Part shown: positions 10,264-21,896 of the stretch, piece by piece
Numbering within the stretch: position 1 is the first letter of the stretch
Layout of the letters: each line of letters starts with the position of its first letter
DNA from: Brachycybe producta
Lineage: Eukaryota > Arthropoda > Diplopoda > Playtdesmida > Andrognathidae
Direction: 5' to 3'
NCBI GenBank assembly: GCA_036925085.1
Contig: JAUPFP010000004.1
Span: 7,658,338-7,722,337 of the forward strand
DNA length: 64,000 nucleotides
Position numbers and translations under genes: made by a program
The notes under the pieces: generated by a model
The model's database searches: none
Seen by the model: the letters and a program-made list of their open reading frames with translations, nothing else
What the model was told of the DNA's origin: nothing

Positions 10264-11045
10264 TAAGGCTTGATTTATACTTTCTTGCTAAGCATCAAAG
10301 CAGCCAGCCTGTGAAGCTTCAAAAATGACGACAGGGCTTCAGGTGTTTACCTTCGCCTGAGCCTGATGCTAGCTTTGAAATTGTTCAACTTTTCAAAGCT
10401 TAGCAATACAAAGCACCAATCAGAAAATGGATACGCAAATATGGGGCGAACAAGTCACACCTTTTTTCTTCCAGAAGGGGAAGGGTTCTATTGTTTTATA
10501 TATCTGTTTTATAGGCTATAAAGGTTATAAAATAACATAAACCTTGCAAGACCACATGTTTTATGAACAAGCTAAGCTTTGGGGGCTAATTTTTTTAGGT
10601 GCTTCAACACTTGTAAATCTTAGCAAAGTTTGTAGTATAAACCTACCCTCCAAAAAGTTGCTAAGATTTGCAAGCTTTGAAGCTTCTAAAAATTAGTTTC
10701 TCAAAGCTTAGCTTGCTCATACAAACATGTGATTACAGTATTTTGTAGCCTTTATGCACTATAAAATAGATATACAAAACAATAGAACCCTTCCCTTTCT
10801 GGAAGGAAAAAGGTGACTTGTTCATGATTGGCGCTTTGAATTATTAGGCTTGGTTTATATTCCCTTGCTAAGCGGCAAAACAGCTTACGAAGCTTCAAAA
10901 TTGATGTCAGAGCTTCAGGTTTTTGTCTTTGCCAGAGCTCATATGGAGCTTCGAAATTGTTCAACTTTTCAAAGCTTAGCAACTTAAAGCACCAATCATG
11001 AAACGGATACACAAATGGGGTGAACAAGTCACACCTTTTCTAAAA
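10264..11045. mobile_element. Foldback MITE with 'ggtttatactcccttgctaag' ends (rearranged copy)
   Basis: A direct arm (10264-10645) is followed by an inverted arm (about 10650-10835), then a second direct partial arm (10848-11045). Landmarks are cttgctaagc, gaagcttcaaaa, tttcaaagcttagcaa and aagtcacacctttt. Short frames such as RQKPEAL come from the arm and are not genes. The better-preserved copy is at 19892. Confidence 0.75.
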
Positions 11046-11419
11046 CAGGGAATGTTTTAGTCCTACAAACATTTCTCCTTGTGGGCTAATAGTAGTAAAC
11101 AACACCTTTTTTCCATTTCACCTTAACTTACCAAAAAACACAAAACATTTAGGTACATTTTGTAACCAATTTTTAACATCATCTACACTTATTAAAACAC
11201 TACATACATTTACATAGCATTAAGTCAAATGTGTGTAAAACTGTTGAAAATATCTCTCTTGAGTGATGATGATGATGATTATATTATGGTTTCCTTCCTA
11301 CAAAATTGCAAAACATCACCTGTAAAATGTTAAAACATTTCTTGGAAGAAAGACAACAGTGTAATTTTTTTCTTCTTCATACTAGGCGAACACATTAACA
11401 CGTTACGTTTCATCATAAG
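11046..11419. other. Unassigned AT-rich sequence
   Basis: I see nothing beyond a short gatgatgatgat run near 11265. Confidence 0.4.
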
Positions 11420-11425
11420 AAAGAG

Positions 11426-11473
<48 letters not shown>

Positions 11474-11499
11474 AGAGACAGAGAGAGAGAGAGAGAGAG

Positions 11500-11538
<39 letters not shown>

Positions 11539-11541
11539 CAG
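11420..11541. repeat. (GA)n microsatellite
   Basis: Nearly pure gaga with occasional a or c interruptions. The serine/leucine-rich frames across it are artefacts. Confidence 0.95.
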
Positions 11542-12510
11542 AATTTATCATAGAAAGAAAACCTTAATGTGAAATACTTGTATAATTGTAAAATAACAGA
11601 AATGATAATCATAAAGCAAAACAATTAAGACTTGCAAAGTATGACCCCTGCTTTTACAAATCTAAAGTTGCTTGAGTGCCTCCAAAAAAAAAACATCTTT
11701 CTGATCAACTTTACCAAGAAAAGACACTTTTGACTTAAGAAATTCTGTCTTCATTAAAATGTTTCACTGAAACCCAACCATCCATATTAGTACATTTGAT
11801 ATCACCCTATTTAATTGTATTGACAAAATTAATACCATGTTTAAAACACAGAACCCATAAAAAAAGAATCATTTTTTCTTTTTATATTTGTGCTTAGTAA
11901 GCAAAGCCAAGTAATGGCGGCTTATTAAATCATTAAACGTTCATTTTCTCTTTTGAGAACATTTCGTCCATTAGCAAGCGGAAATGGCGTTTCACTTTCA
12001 GCAGTTAGTTCCACCATTTTGTGTCGCCAACCTTAATTACAACACTCCCCCTCCCCCTCTCTCTCCCATTCCCAATCTACTCTTTGGTTCTAAACATGAA
12101 ACCATGACTTTCTATCTCAATTCCAGTACTTAATGACACTACTTAGTGACAATTTACTGAGCCTCTCTCTCTCTCTATATATATATAACAAATTGTCACC
12201 TTCTGTTGCATCAAATGAACAAACACTGTATCACTAGAAAACACTGACAAAAGCAAATGACACTTCTTTGCTTAAAAAAATAAAAACTAATTCTCTATCT
12301 GTTTCTTTCTTCAGATTGAATGCGGGCTTATTAATAAAGAGTTCATTTAACTTTTGCTAATGAGATACTCCATTTTTTAACCATTCAAAGCCATCTTTTC
12401 AATTTGCCATTTATATTAGATTTATACAAGCAGACTCTCAAGTAAGTATAGATCTACATTAAAACACTTTCAAAAGATCACTAGATAGCTGCCTTGTACT
12501 GTAGTAAAAA
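11542..12510. other. AT-rich unassigned sequence
   Basis: It contains short CT and TA tracts (about 12161-12187). I see no exon or repeat family. Confidence 0.4.
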
Positions 12511-13109
12511 CAGGTGTGGGACATTTGCCCTAAAGACACTTGCCATAAAAACACTTGCCCTAAATGGACATTTGCCCTAAAACCATTTGCCCTAAATGGA
12601 ATTAACATACTCCACCAAAAGACACTAAACTGTATCAAAATGAAAGAAAAAGTGGTTTTAGGGCAAATGTCCTTTAGGGCAAATGTCCCTTTAGGGCAAA
12701 TGACCTTCTAAGGCAAATGGTTTAGGGCAAATGTCCCTTTCGGGCAAATGTCCCTTTCAGGCAAATGTCCCTTTCGGGCAAATGTCCCTTTTGGGTAAAT
12801 GTCCATTTCAGGCAAATGTCCCTTTCGGGCAAATGGCCTTTTAAGGCAAATGGTTTAGAGCAAATGTCCTTTTAAGGTAAATGGTTTCGGGCAAATGTCC
12901 CTTTAAGGCAAATGGTTTAGGGCAAATGTCCCTTTAAGGCAAATATTTTAGGGCAAATATCCCTTTAAGGCAAATAGTTTAGGGCAAATGTCCCTTTAAG
13001 GCAAATATTTTAGGGCAAATATCCCTTTAGGACAATGGGGGTTTAGAGCAATTGCCCTTAGGGCAGGTGTTTTTAGGGCAAATGTTTATATCCCAGTAAA
13101 AACACCTGG
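12511..13109. mobile_element. Foldback with tandem gggcaaatg arms, copy 1
   Basis: The left arm (12516-12600) is ttgccctaaa-type repeats. A unique middle contains 'agacactaaactgt'. The long right arm (12655-13090) is the inverted repeat unit gggcaaatgtccctttagggcaaatggttta in many degenerate copies. The outer ends caggtgtgggacatttgcc and aaaacacctg are partly inverted. The architecture resembles the Drosophila FB class: terminal arms made of short tandem units. There is no coding capacity. Confidence 0.75.
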
Positions 13110-13830
13110 TGCAATGTAGACGTCACATATAAACATGCAAAAAATAGCTTCTTATGATAAAGACAAAGTTTTTTTAGATGTTAGTTTGCTATTTTATTTA
13201 TTTACTTTTATGCACTGAAAACATTTACTACTATACATTTAAAACATCCAGTAGACTGCACTAAAAATCTCACATTGTTACACTCAAAACTATTTGTCAA
13301 TTATTGCCATTTTACTACAGTTTTAAAAATTCATGCACAAACAATGTTTACATTGTAGGCCTACACGTGAATGTAAGTGATATGCCGTTTATTATTATAC
13401 ATGTAATAAGCACATGTAATTTATTAAACAAATGTTAATGCATGTTAGGATTTACTTTTACTTATGGAAAGTTTACATATGATACTTACTGTGCTGCAAT
13501 AAATGTTCAACATAGAAGTTTCACTAATAAAGTTCCAAGATAAAAATCATTAAAAATATTTTGGTTTTGAGATAAAAGTTATTTTCTTTGGAACTTGTAA
13601 GTTAATTAAAAAATGTCAAAATTGTTATTATTTTGAATTATTTTGAAATTTGTTTTCTAATGGTGGGGGGGGGGGCACACTAACGTTAACGTCTATCGTC
13701 CACTATCGCAATAATTAAGGCGTCAAAAAATATGGATTAAACTACGCGGTAAATCGCTTTGATGTGTCAAAAAAAGACCGCCACCCGAGTATAGCTTACA
13801 GTCTAACGCCATTAATATAATTAATATAAT
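13110..13830. other. AT-rich unassigned sequence
   Basis: It contains a G-run (about 13664-13674). No coding or repeat signature was recognised. Confidence 0.4.
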
Positions 13831-13910
13831 ATAAGTGTGACATTCTCGGAGTTAGCAATTTGCCTTGCTCTGAGGATATTTTTCTTTTTCAAGATGTCGC
13901 AATCGACTTG
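13831..13910 (+). repeat. 80-bp dispersed repeat, copy 2
   Basis: Identical by eye to 8700-8779. The flanks differ completely. Confidence 0.85.
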
Positions 13911-14331
13911 TTAGCCCTAAGGGCCGGCTGCAGCCCTCCAGTAAAGTTCAGCGGATACCAGGCCTGAGAATCATTAGGCCACTTTAAGGAACACTTTTCA
14001 AGATCAAGATGTTTGCTCTGAGGAAGAGTAGAAAGACTCAAAGAACAGATGTCTCTATTCTCTTGTTTCTAGTGAAACTCTCAGAAAATCTCTTCTAAAA
14101 GATAAAGCAAGAATCGGCCATGAACAAGCAAACCCCGAACTCATCAGTGCACCTCTTTTTGGACTCTTAATTTTCACCAGGCAGGGCCACAGCTGTCCAT
14201 AGCCCAGTTATAGTTCAAACTGACCAATTGGCTGCACTTGGTTCCAAACATTACTTTATTTGAAGATGCAAATTTAGAGAATTTCTCTGAATTTTAGAAA
14301 CTATTGTGTTCTCTCTCTCTCCATCCCTCTC

Positions 14332-14370
<39 letters not shown>

Positions 14371-14640
14371 CTCTCCCTCTCTCTCTCTCTCTCTTCGTCG
14401 AAGAGAAACAATTGTCAAAAAAACTTTTTAACTTCTTTTTGCCGATTATTTTTACTTTTTAACAAGGCCTTACTGAGTCCCAAACAAGAATGTACTGACT
14501 TCAGGGCTTTTAACAGCCTGCGAGGTCACTCACACACGTGTGTCAGGCGGTACGGTCATCTGGGTGCCGCGTCATATAAATGACAGACGTATTTAAACCC
14601 ACCTCTTATGCCTTGTTCGCGAGAAGGCAAATAGAACGAA
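13911..14640. other. GC-richer unassigned segment with (CT)n
   Basis: The composition is less AT-rich than its surroundings (ggccggctgcagccc at the start). It has a (CT)n run at 14308-14395 and a tcatataaat TATA-like stretch at 14571. It could be part of an LTR or an unknown element. No coding frame is recognisable. Confidence 0.35.
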
Positions 14641-15775
14641 TGTATAACGAACACGTATCATTTTGTTTGTTGTCTAATGGTTTCACTTCACCATTCTAAG
14701 CTTGACAAAGTGACAAATGTCAATATTAAACTATTTATAATCTTGAAATGAATGTTTGACAAGTAGCCTATTGTGAGCGTTTATCTTCAAAAATAATTGT
14801 TCTCTGTCTCATCAAAACAACCATCACACACGTTTTAAAACGATTGCAGCCAACTTTTCACATATTCTCTTTCATGATTTATTACACTTTATTACATGTG
14901 TTCTGTGAGGTTTCTAATGTACAATAGTTAATAAACTGTAGTAATATTATATGATAAGAATGTGGAGGTGGGGGGGGGGTCCAATGAAACAGTAATATTT
15001 CATCTCAATTTATTTCATTTCAAATGCGATATCGATTTCTTCTCAAAATTCAATGAAAGAAAGTAACTTTGTCTTAATTAACAAGTCATGTTATATGGCA
15101 TCTTGTTACTGTAACACTTGAAGAATAACTATGATAAACCATCAGCAGCAATAATTTCGGAAGAATTCTAAAAGGAATTCCAAGACAAATAGGCCTAAAC
15201 ATTCCTCTGGGAAAATGATATAATGCAGCCACCAAAACTTGTTATGCCAGATTGGTACTAGAGTCATTGCGCGAATCAAATTTGTATTTTGTAAAACATG
15301 GAAAAATGTGAGAAAAAGATAAACATATGACATTATATTTTGTATTCCTATAGGAATACAAATATGGGGTTTCAACTGAGAGTGAAAGAAAGAAGTTTAC
15401 AAAATTGCCATGGTTGTGAACAAAATGTATCCATGTCCCATTGTCCCACTTTTGACCCAAATGTCCTAGTAGGTCACACAGAGCTTACAAGAAAAACCAA
15501 ATAGGGCTATTTGTGCTTTCCTGTCAGAAAACCAATAATCATGATTTAGTTTCTTCTTGTATGGGTCAGCCTGGCTAAATTAGCATTAATTTAAAATTAC
15601 AAAATATGAACCAAATAAAGGGGCCAAGGTCCACATTTAAAGCTTGAATCTCAGCTTTGTTGAAAAAGAAAAAAAAATAGAAACATTGATGTGCGTTCAG
15701 TTTGTAAGCATTTTGAAAATGAGCTATGATAAAACATGAGGCGCCTTTCATGTCAAAAGTTTTATTAAAATTTTA
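14641..15775. other. AT-rich unassigned sequence
   Basis: It has a G-run (14970-14979) and no supportable feature. The minus-strand frames of 72 and 77 aa look random. Confidence 0.4.
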
Positions 15776-16392
15776 TATATTAAGCCCTGTCTGTCTTTCC
15801 TTCTTTCCGTGTATGTGTAATGCTGTACAAACAAGGACAAAAACGCGTAAGCACATCGTAATTTATATGAATTTAAATGAACCACTTTTTTTCTCAAGGT
15901 CAACATTATGTTGCACTTTCCCCATCCAAGAACCCCATGATATTAAATTGGAGAAGGGAAAAGGTTGGAAAGGGGAAGGGCAGAGAGAAACGTGGAGGGG
16001 AAAAAGCAGAAGGGGGAAACTGAAATTGAAGTGAAAGGAGTAAAAAAAAGAGACAAACGACGCGCATGGGCACACCAGATAAAATGAAAAGCTCATTTTC
16101 TCTCAAATATAAAAAAGGGGAGGGGATAATAGTAGCAAAATTAAAATAGAATTTATCACAGGCAATTGTGCCCAGCATTAGAATTTCTTTTGCTCCGCCC
16201 TTTTATGAACGTCATCCATTTCTAATTGGTTTGTTACTTGGTCTGATGTCACATGCTCTGCCCTTTTCAATTTCTAATTGGTTTGTTACTTACTCTGACG
16301 TCATAAAAAGGCGGAGGAAAATAAATTCTAATGCTGGGCACAATTGCTTGTGATATTTGGTTCCCGTCATTTATGACGGGTTAACCTACTAG
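15776..16392 (+). mobile_element. Helitron-like element, copy 2 (most complete)
   Basis: It runs from tatatattaagccctgtct to hairpin CCCGTCATTTATGACGGG and CTAG|T. Internal order: tgctgtacaaacaaggacaa, ggtcaacattatgttg, a G/A-rich strand-biased tract, a gcgcatgg motif, then the MITE at 16158-16351 (ACAGGCAATTGTGCCCAGC...). The MITE flanks gaatttatc and gatatttgg look like a decayed 9-bp duplication. It has no transposase, so it is non-autonomous. Confidence 0.8.
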
Positions 16393-17101
16393 TACCAAAA
16401 ATAATAATTAAATGTTTTATATAACGAAAAATTGGCCAATATGTTTGACAGTAAATGGATGGCTTATAAAATAGCAGCAAGCTTCTCGAGTCGTTTCAAA
16501 AAGCAGCTGAGAAACTTGAAAGCACCCGTAGATTTAGAGAGGAAGTGGGGAAAAGTAAACAAAATTTAAATTCATATATCATCAGTTTATTTTTTATGAG
16601 ATGTTTAAATAATGAAGACTATAATTTTTCTCTAATATTTTTCCTGTTAAGATTTTCTTATGATTACTTAAGAGTTGAAAAAAAAGTAGAAGTATTTAGA
16701 ATTCCTATATGTAAAAATAAGTAAAAAAAAAAAGATACCTACACGCATAATTCAAGATTAGTCATAATTAGAATGGTGGTGCCAATTGATCCATTAATCA
16801 CCACGATTAATCGACTTAAGTGCTTATATAAACGAACTATAAAAAGATGGTGCAATTATTCTAATGAAAGGCTTCGCCATAATCAACATAGAAAAATGCG
16901 TACGTAAACATGCGACCAACTTAAAACTAGAAAGTTGTAAAACTAAAATTAACATTCGTGTGAAATTAAATTAGATAAAAGAAAAAAATCTTCATGAATT
17001 TTATAATTAATAGCCTGCAAAAAGAAAATTAAGGCTTACTTATTAAGTTTAGCTATTAATGCCTACAACAAATGGATAAACTTCTTTGGTAGCTTTTCTT
17101 A
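16393..17101. other. AT-rich unassigned sequence
   Basis: Many A-runs. No feature supported. Confidence 0.4.
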
Positions 17102-17105
17102 TTAA

Positions 17106-17828
17106 GAGGCTACATCGGAAAAATTCCGTCGAAAAATCTTCACAAAGAGCGCCAGCATCGTTTTTCTATTGAGCTCATATAGACCCAATGTTAAAGAAAA
17201 AAATGTTCATTTTTAAAATACAAAGTCGTACGGCAATATGTTTCTTTTTCATATTTAAAGTTATCCAATATTACGTTTTCAAAGTGCACAGTGCACCTTA
17301 AATATATGCTGATCGAGTGTTAGAATGGCCGAAAATTGGTAAGTGCAGTTATATTTTTAAAAACTATTTCAAAATCACGATTTTCTAACTCTTTATGTTA
17401 AACTCCACTGAGTACGCCTCGTAAAAATTCGTAAAAATAATTTTAAAAGACAAGAAAATAAATCAGCATGTGCGCCACTGTGTTGGCTTCACTGTGGTTT
17501 AATTGTGGGTTTTTAAATTTATTTTTAAGTGTTTTTACGAGCTTATTAATGAATGTTTTTCTTTTTAGAAATTCGCCATTTTGAAATATTTTTTTTAAAA
17601 AATAGAACCACACTTACGAATTTTTTGTCATTCTATCACACTATCAGCATATATTTAAGGTGCACATTGCCCTTTGAAAACTTAATATAGGAAAACTTTA
17701 AATATGAAAAATAAACGTATTGCCGCGACTGTGTATTTTAAAAATTAACATTTTTTCTTTAATTTTCTTAATTTCTTTAACATTCGGTCTATGGGCTCAA
17801 TAGAAAAACAATGCTAGCACTCACACAA
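17106..17828. mobile_element. TTAA-flanked foldback, copy 2 (right end truncated)
   Basis: It begins TTAA|GAGGCTACATC at 17102. The arms mirror around about 17500. It lacks the final TGTAGCCTC, breaking off after aatgctagcac. Confidence 0.75.
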
Positions 17829-18194
17829 ACTGCCGAGTTCTAGTTCATATTCATAAAAATTGTTGAATCCTGATGCTATTTGGTTTGTGTCTATGGCAAA
17901 TACACTCAATACAGACAATTTACCTATGAGGCAGTCAGAATTTAGTCTTAATATTTTTAAATGAATGCTGTAATTTTATTGTTCTAATCTCCAAACTTTT
18001 TTTAGTCGTCCACTTCTCAACTTACTGAAGAAAACGGAGCATGCACCCCAGAATAAATATCTGGACGGAGCACACGTATTCCCAGAATAAATAACTGGAC
18101 GAATCACGCAACCTCATAATAAATAACTGGTTACTTGTAGGGTTTCCATCACCGGTTGTATCTTTACCGGTTAACCGGTATTACTGGACTATCG

Positions 18195-18560
18195 GTATTT
18201 ACAAATACAATTACAATTAGTACTCTGCTAGCAGCAAATAGGCCAATGGCAGAGTCCACAGAGTCCACATGCAGCATTAAGCATTGTCAAGCACATGTAT
18301 ATAAAAACAAAATGAATATACAAATGTCAATCCCACAAAACAAAATTATCCCCATTCACCACTGCCTCAGAAAGAGAGTTCCAGTGTCTTATAACTCTAG
18401 GGAAAAAAAACCAATAATATGAATCTGTCCTAGCACAAATCTCCCTAATTTTCTTAGAGTGGTCAGCCCTGCCCACGTATAGTGCTTTATGAATATCACT
18501 GGACTGCAGTTTAGGACAATTACCACTAGCATTAGCCCAGTAGTATTTGCAGTGAGCATG
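18195..18560 (-). mobile_element. LINE 3' end fragment (family 2)
   Basis: The minus strand reads a C-terminal LINE tail, with RTDSYYWFF and a degenerate region rich in hydrophobic residues. It ends in an aattgta-type repeat tail, seen as tacaattacaatta. The longer sibling at 58090 shows the RT-distal motifs clearly. Confidence 0.65.
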
Positions 18561-18659
18561 CGCATTGCCATCTATCGTTTTATATAGGAAAGTGATGGCA
18601 AGTGAAAACTACGGTGCCCCTTATAGGACATAAGAAAAAATAAATTGAAAGAATGCTGC

Positions 18660-18966
18660 GCCAATATGTTGACTTAGTATCTCAATATATTGACTTAGTA
18701 TCTCAATATATTGATTTAGTATCTCAATATTTTGACTTAGATTAGGTTAGGTTTGGTTTGGTTAGGTAACTATACCTAACCTAACATCACCTAACCTAAC
18801 CAAACTTAAGTCAATATATTGAGATAGTATCTCAATGTACTGAGATACTAAGTCAATATATTGAGATACTAAGTTAATATATTGAGATACTATTAGGTTT
18901 GGTTAGTTTAGGTGATTTTAGGTTAGGTATAGTTACCTAACCACACCTAACCTAACCTCAACCTTA
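18660..18966. mobile_element. Foldback with tandem (tattgacttagtatctcaa) arms and TTAGG core
   Basis: Three to four 19-bp units (18662-18738) are followed by attaggttaggtttggtt... (18739-18806). Then come inverted units (18807-18892) and a second taggttaggta / tacctaacc hairpin (to 18966). The two arms are reverse complements of each other. Confidence 0.75.
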
Positions 18967-19407
18967 GCCTGAGCTACATGAAGGTTGTGAGAACTAGGCA
19001 TTACAGGCTTCAATGCTACGTATAAAGTAATTTTTCGAATTTAAACTCAATTTATTTACATCAAATATTACAATATTACAATATCTTTGATTTAGCTGGT
19101 CTTTCCAGTTAACATTATATATTTTTTAAACATGCTTGTTGTATGAATTTTTATGTTGTAATTGATTTGCTCTGAAGATGGCCAATTCCGGGGCCAAAAA
19201 ACGTCAGCTTATTAAATGAACTTAATTTTAAGTCACCTTTCTAAATTTGTCTTTTTGGCTTTTGCCAATTTTTTTAAAATTAGAGCTTTTTTTTAAAAAA
19301 AAAGGAACATTTGTTTAGTTTTATTAATTCAAGCCAAGACATCTTCTCTTAAACAATTTACAACAACAATCTGAGTCTAACTGAATTACTTCTTTTGTAT
19401 TTGACAG
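18967..19407. other. Intron sequence before the first Ig exon
   Basis: AT-rich. It ends in the pyrimidine-rich acceptor region of the 19408 exon. No signal-peptide exon is seen. Confidence 0.5.
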
Positions 19408-19514
19408 ACCGGTCAATGGAACCTGAATTTGCCGAACAAGTGCCTAACATCACAGTGGCTGTAGGTAGAGAGGCCGTATTATCATGTGTAGTCGACCACC
19501 TAGGAGAATTTAAG
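19408..19514 (+). CDS. Exon: first half of Ig domain 1 (DIP/lachesin-like)
   Basis: This exon codes for the N-terminal half of the first Ig domain. It enters in phase 1 after a ttgacag acceptor at 19401-19407, and ends in phase 0 at ...GEFK before gtaggt. Visible features are an N-glycosylation sequon (PNIT), the GREAVLSC strand with the first Ig cysteine, and the VVDHLGEFK segment that in lachesin/DIP proteins runs into VAW. Ig1 mediates heterophilic binding to Dpr-type partners in the insect family; for this protein that role is inferred from the family. The open frame continues past the donor to a stop at 19629-19631, but that part has no Ig similarity and is intron. The exon begins inside the protein, so the start codon and signal peptide must lie further upstream. 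Confidence 0.85.
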
Positions 19515-19891
19515 GTAGGTCTAAATTTCGAACTAAAATGTGAGATATTGGGCCAAATGAAGAAAAAGGGAGCATTTGCTAATGAGCACGAGAAACAAAA
19601 TACCATTGCTCCTATATACAAATGGTTGTAGCATGTGCAATTGCTCAATATTATATGAATAATGAAAAGCACATGCTCATAATCTGTTGCTTACAATGAA
19701 GAGCAAATGCTAAGAGCTAGCTACAGGTACCATTGGCAGCCTATAAACTTTGTACTTTCCTATTAAACATTGTCTTAAAGTATGCTAGATTTTGATCTCA
19801 GCATTGTTACCAAATAAAACAAAAAAATCACCATCCGATTTGCATATTATGTAATGCTATTTTACCAAATAATTGGATGGTACCTCTATAA

Positions 19892-20612
19892 GGGTTGGTT
19901 TATACTCCCTTGCTAAGCAGCAGAGCAGCCTGCGAAGCTTCAAAAATGACGTCAGAGCTCCAGGTTTTTGCTTTCGCTAGAGCATGAAGGTAGCTTTGAA
20001 ATTGCTCAACTTTTTAAAGCTTAGCAATTCAAAGCACCAATCAGAAAATGGATACGCTAATGCGGTGAAAAAGTCACACCTTTTTTTCTTCCAGAAGGGG
20101 AAAGGTTTCTATTGTTTTATGTATCTGTTTTATAGCAGGGTATAAAGGTTAGAAAATATCGTAAACCTTGCAAGACCACATGTTTCTATGAACAAGCTAA
20201 GCTTTGGGGAGCTCATTTTTAGGAGCTTCAAAGCATGGATATCTTAGCAAAGTTTGGAGTATAAACCTACCCTAAGGGTAGGTTACCAAGGTTAGCTCAC
20301 CAAAGCTTAGCTTGTTCATACAAATATGTGGCCTTGAAAACTTCACGATATTTTCTAACTGTTGTACCCTCTAAAATAGATACACAAAACAATAAAACCC
20401 TACCCCTTCTGGAAGAAAATAGGTGTGACTTGTTCATCCCATTTGTGTATCCATTTTCTAATTGGTACTTTGAATTGCTAAGCTTTAAAAAGTTGAACAA
20501 TTTCAAAGCTAGTTTCATGCTCTGGCAAAGGCAAAAACCTGAAGCTCTGACGTCATCTTTGAAGCTACGCAGGCTGTTTTGCTGCTTAGCAAGGGAGTAT
20601 AAACCAACCTTT
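19892..20612. mobile_element. Foldback MITE with 'ggttggtttatactcccttgc' ends, complete copy
   Basis: aagggttggtttatactccc at the left is mirrored by gggagtataaaccaaccttt at the right. The two arms meet around 20270 (accctaagggtaggtt). It lies in the 1.9-kb intron that splits Ig1. The 111- and 113-aa frames across it are products of the inverted arms. Confidence 0.85.
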
Positions 20613-21456
20613 ACAGCTTGTAAATTACCCAAGCCCAAATTTAAAAAGATTTTTGATTGTTAATTTTGGGCAACCATAACTCTGAAATAAAAGGATTTAG
20701 ATAGTTAGAAATTTAGCTTACAACTGTTTTATTTTTAATATAAGAAGTGTATGTACAAAATTTTATTAAGAAGTTTGAAGCCTTTGCTGATTTCACACGG
20801 AATGAACCTTGATGCTTACTTACTCAAATTAACACTACATAGATTAAAAAAATGTAATTTTCTTTATGTGAAACAGGTGTTTTATAAAAAAAAGAGCCTC
20901 CTGTTGATCAGACCCATTTTTTGGAGCAATTGCTCTATTTTATTCTTAAAGATATAATGCAATAACTAAAGAAATGCTCATGAACTGGAACACATGCTCA
21001 TACTATGAACAATGAGCTCACAACACTCCCGTCTCTGCTCTGTGCTCATGCTCAGGAGCAAGTGCTCACTTTTTATTCCTATGCCCCATTGTCTTCACTA
21101 AGGTCTTTACTGTCAGCTTTTAACAGCAGCAGCACCATGATTATTACAACTACGGTTACAAAAAATACTCTGCAAGCAGCCAGTTGGCCTATGGCAGAGG
21201 GAACTTAAGATCCAAGCACTGCTAGATGCATTGTCAATATATAATAACTACAAAAAATAACCAGCAAAGCAAATCTAAAAAAAAAATATAAATGCAGTCA
21301 TGATAATTTAAACCCACAGGGGGGGGGGGGGGAAGACCAGTAATTTTCCTTGAGTGGGGTACATTTACAAATGCAAATTTACAAATACACTTAATTGACT
21401 TATATGTAACACGTTCCATGTCCAATTTCGTTTCCTTGTTCCTTTTTTTTTTGTAG
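20613..21456. other. Remainder of the intron splitting Ig1
   Basis: Apart from the LINE tail there is a G-run (21319-21332) and the T-rich acceptor tract of the 21457 exon. Confidence 0.5.
21165..21235 (-). mobile_element. LINE 3' tail fragment (family 2)
   Basis: 'actctgcaagcagccagt...ggcctatggcagagg...gcattgtca' repeats the order of landmarks at 18218 and 58121. Confidence 0.6.
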
Positions 21457-21664
21457 GTGGCATGGATTAAAGTGGATACACAGACAATTTATACAATGCA
21501 CACACATGTGATCAATCATAACCCTCGGATTGGAGCATCACACAATGGCCACCGGATATGGAAATTACACATAAGCAATGTACAGGAAGATGATCGAGGT
21601 TTTTACATGTGCCAGATTAATACTTCACCCATGAAAAAACAAGTTGGATATGTCAACATTGTTT
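21457..21664 (+). CDS. Exon: second half of Ig domain 1 (DIP/lachesin-like)
   Basis: A pyrimidine-rich tract and ttgtag precede 21457. The exon starts in phase 0 with VAWIKVDTQTIY and finishes in phase 1 before gtgagt at 21665. It carries the core tryptophan of Ig1 (VAW), the HVINHNPR segment, WKLHISNVQ, and the diagnostic DDRGFYMCQINT block with the second Ig cysteine. It ends on the G strand (QVGYVNIV). In lachesin and the DIPs this order (VAW, then R at the NPR position, then DRG-YMCQ-NT-PM-QVGY) is strongly conserved, which makes this the most diagnostic exon. The exon joins 19514 exactly. The next exon is more than 34 kb away. Confidence 0.92.
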
Positions 21665-21896
21665 GTGAGTTGCAGTTTTTTTTTTGTTCCATGCGACCGC
21701 TTTTTTTGTACCTATATTTATTTAACAATGGCAGAACAAAACAAAAAAATATAATCCTGCCAACTGTTGTTCATTCTTAATACCCATTGGTATTGTTTAT
21801 TGTTATGTGTATTTTATTGTGCATTAGAACAGAAAATTAGGTAATTCTACACCTAGTTAGTTACCTTTAGCTAGATAAAATTTCTGTTTTATTTAA

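Noticed and set aside
11330..11624. Ser/Leu repeat proteins
   Set aside because: Translation of (GA)n.
19515..19631. Extension of the first Ig1 exon to the stop at 19629-19631
   Set aside because: A consensus donor at 19515 and perfect continuation of the Ig fold at 21457 favour splicing.
20297..20663. 111- and 113-codon frames overlapping on opposite strands
   Set aside because: They fall in the arms of a foldback MITE. The same peptide stretch recurs at 10752-11027.
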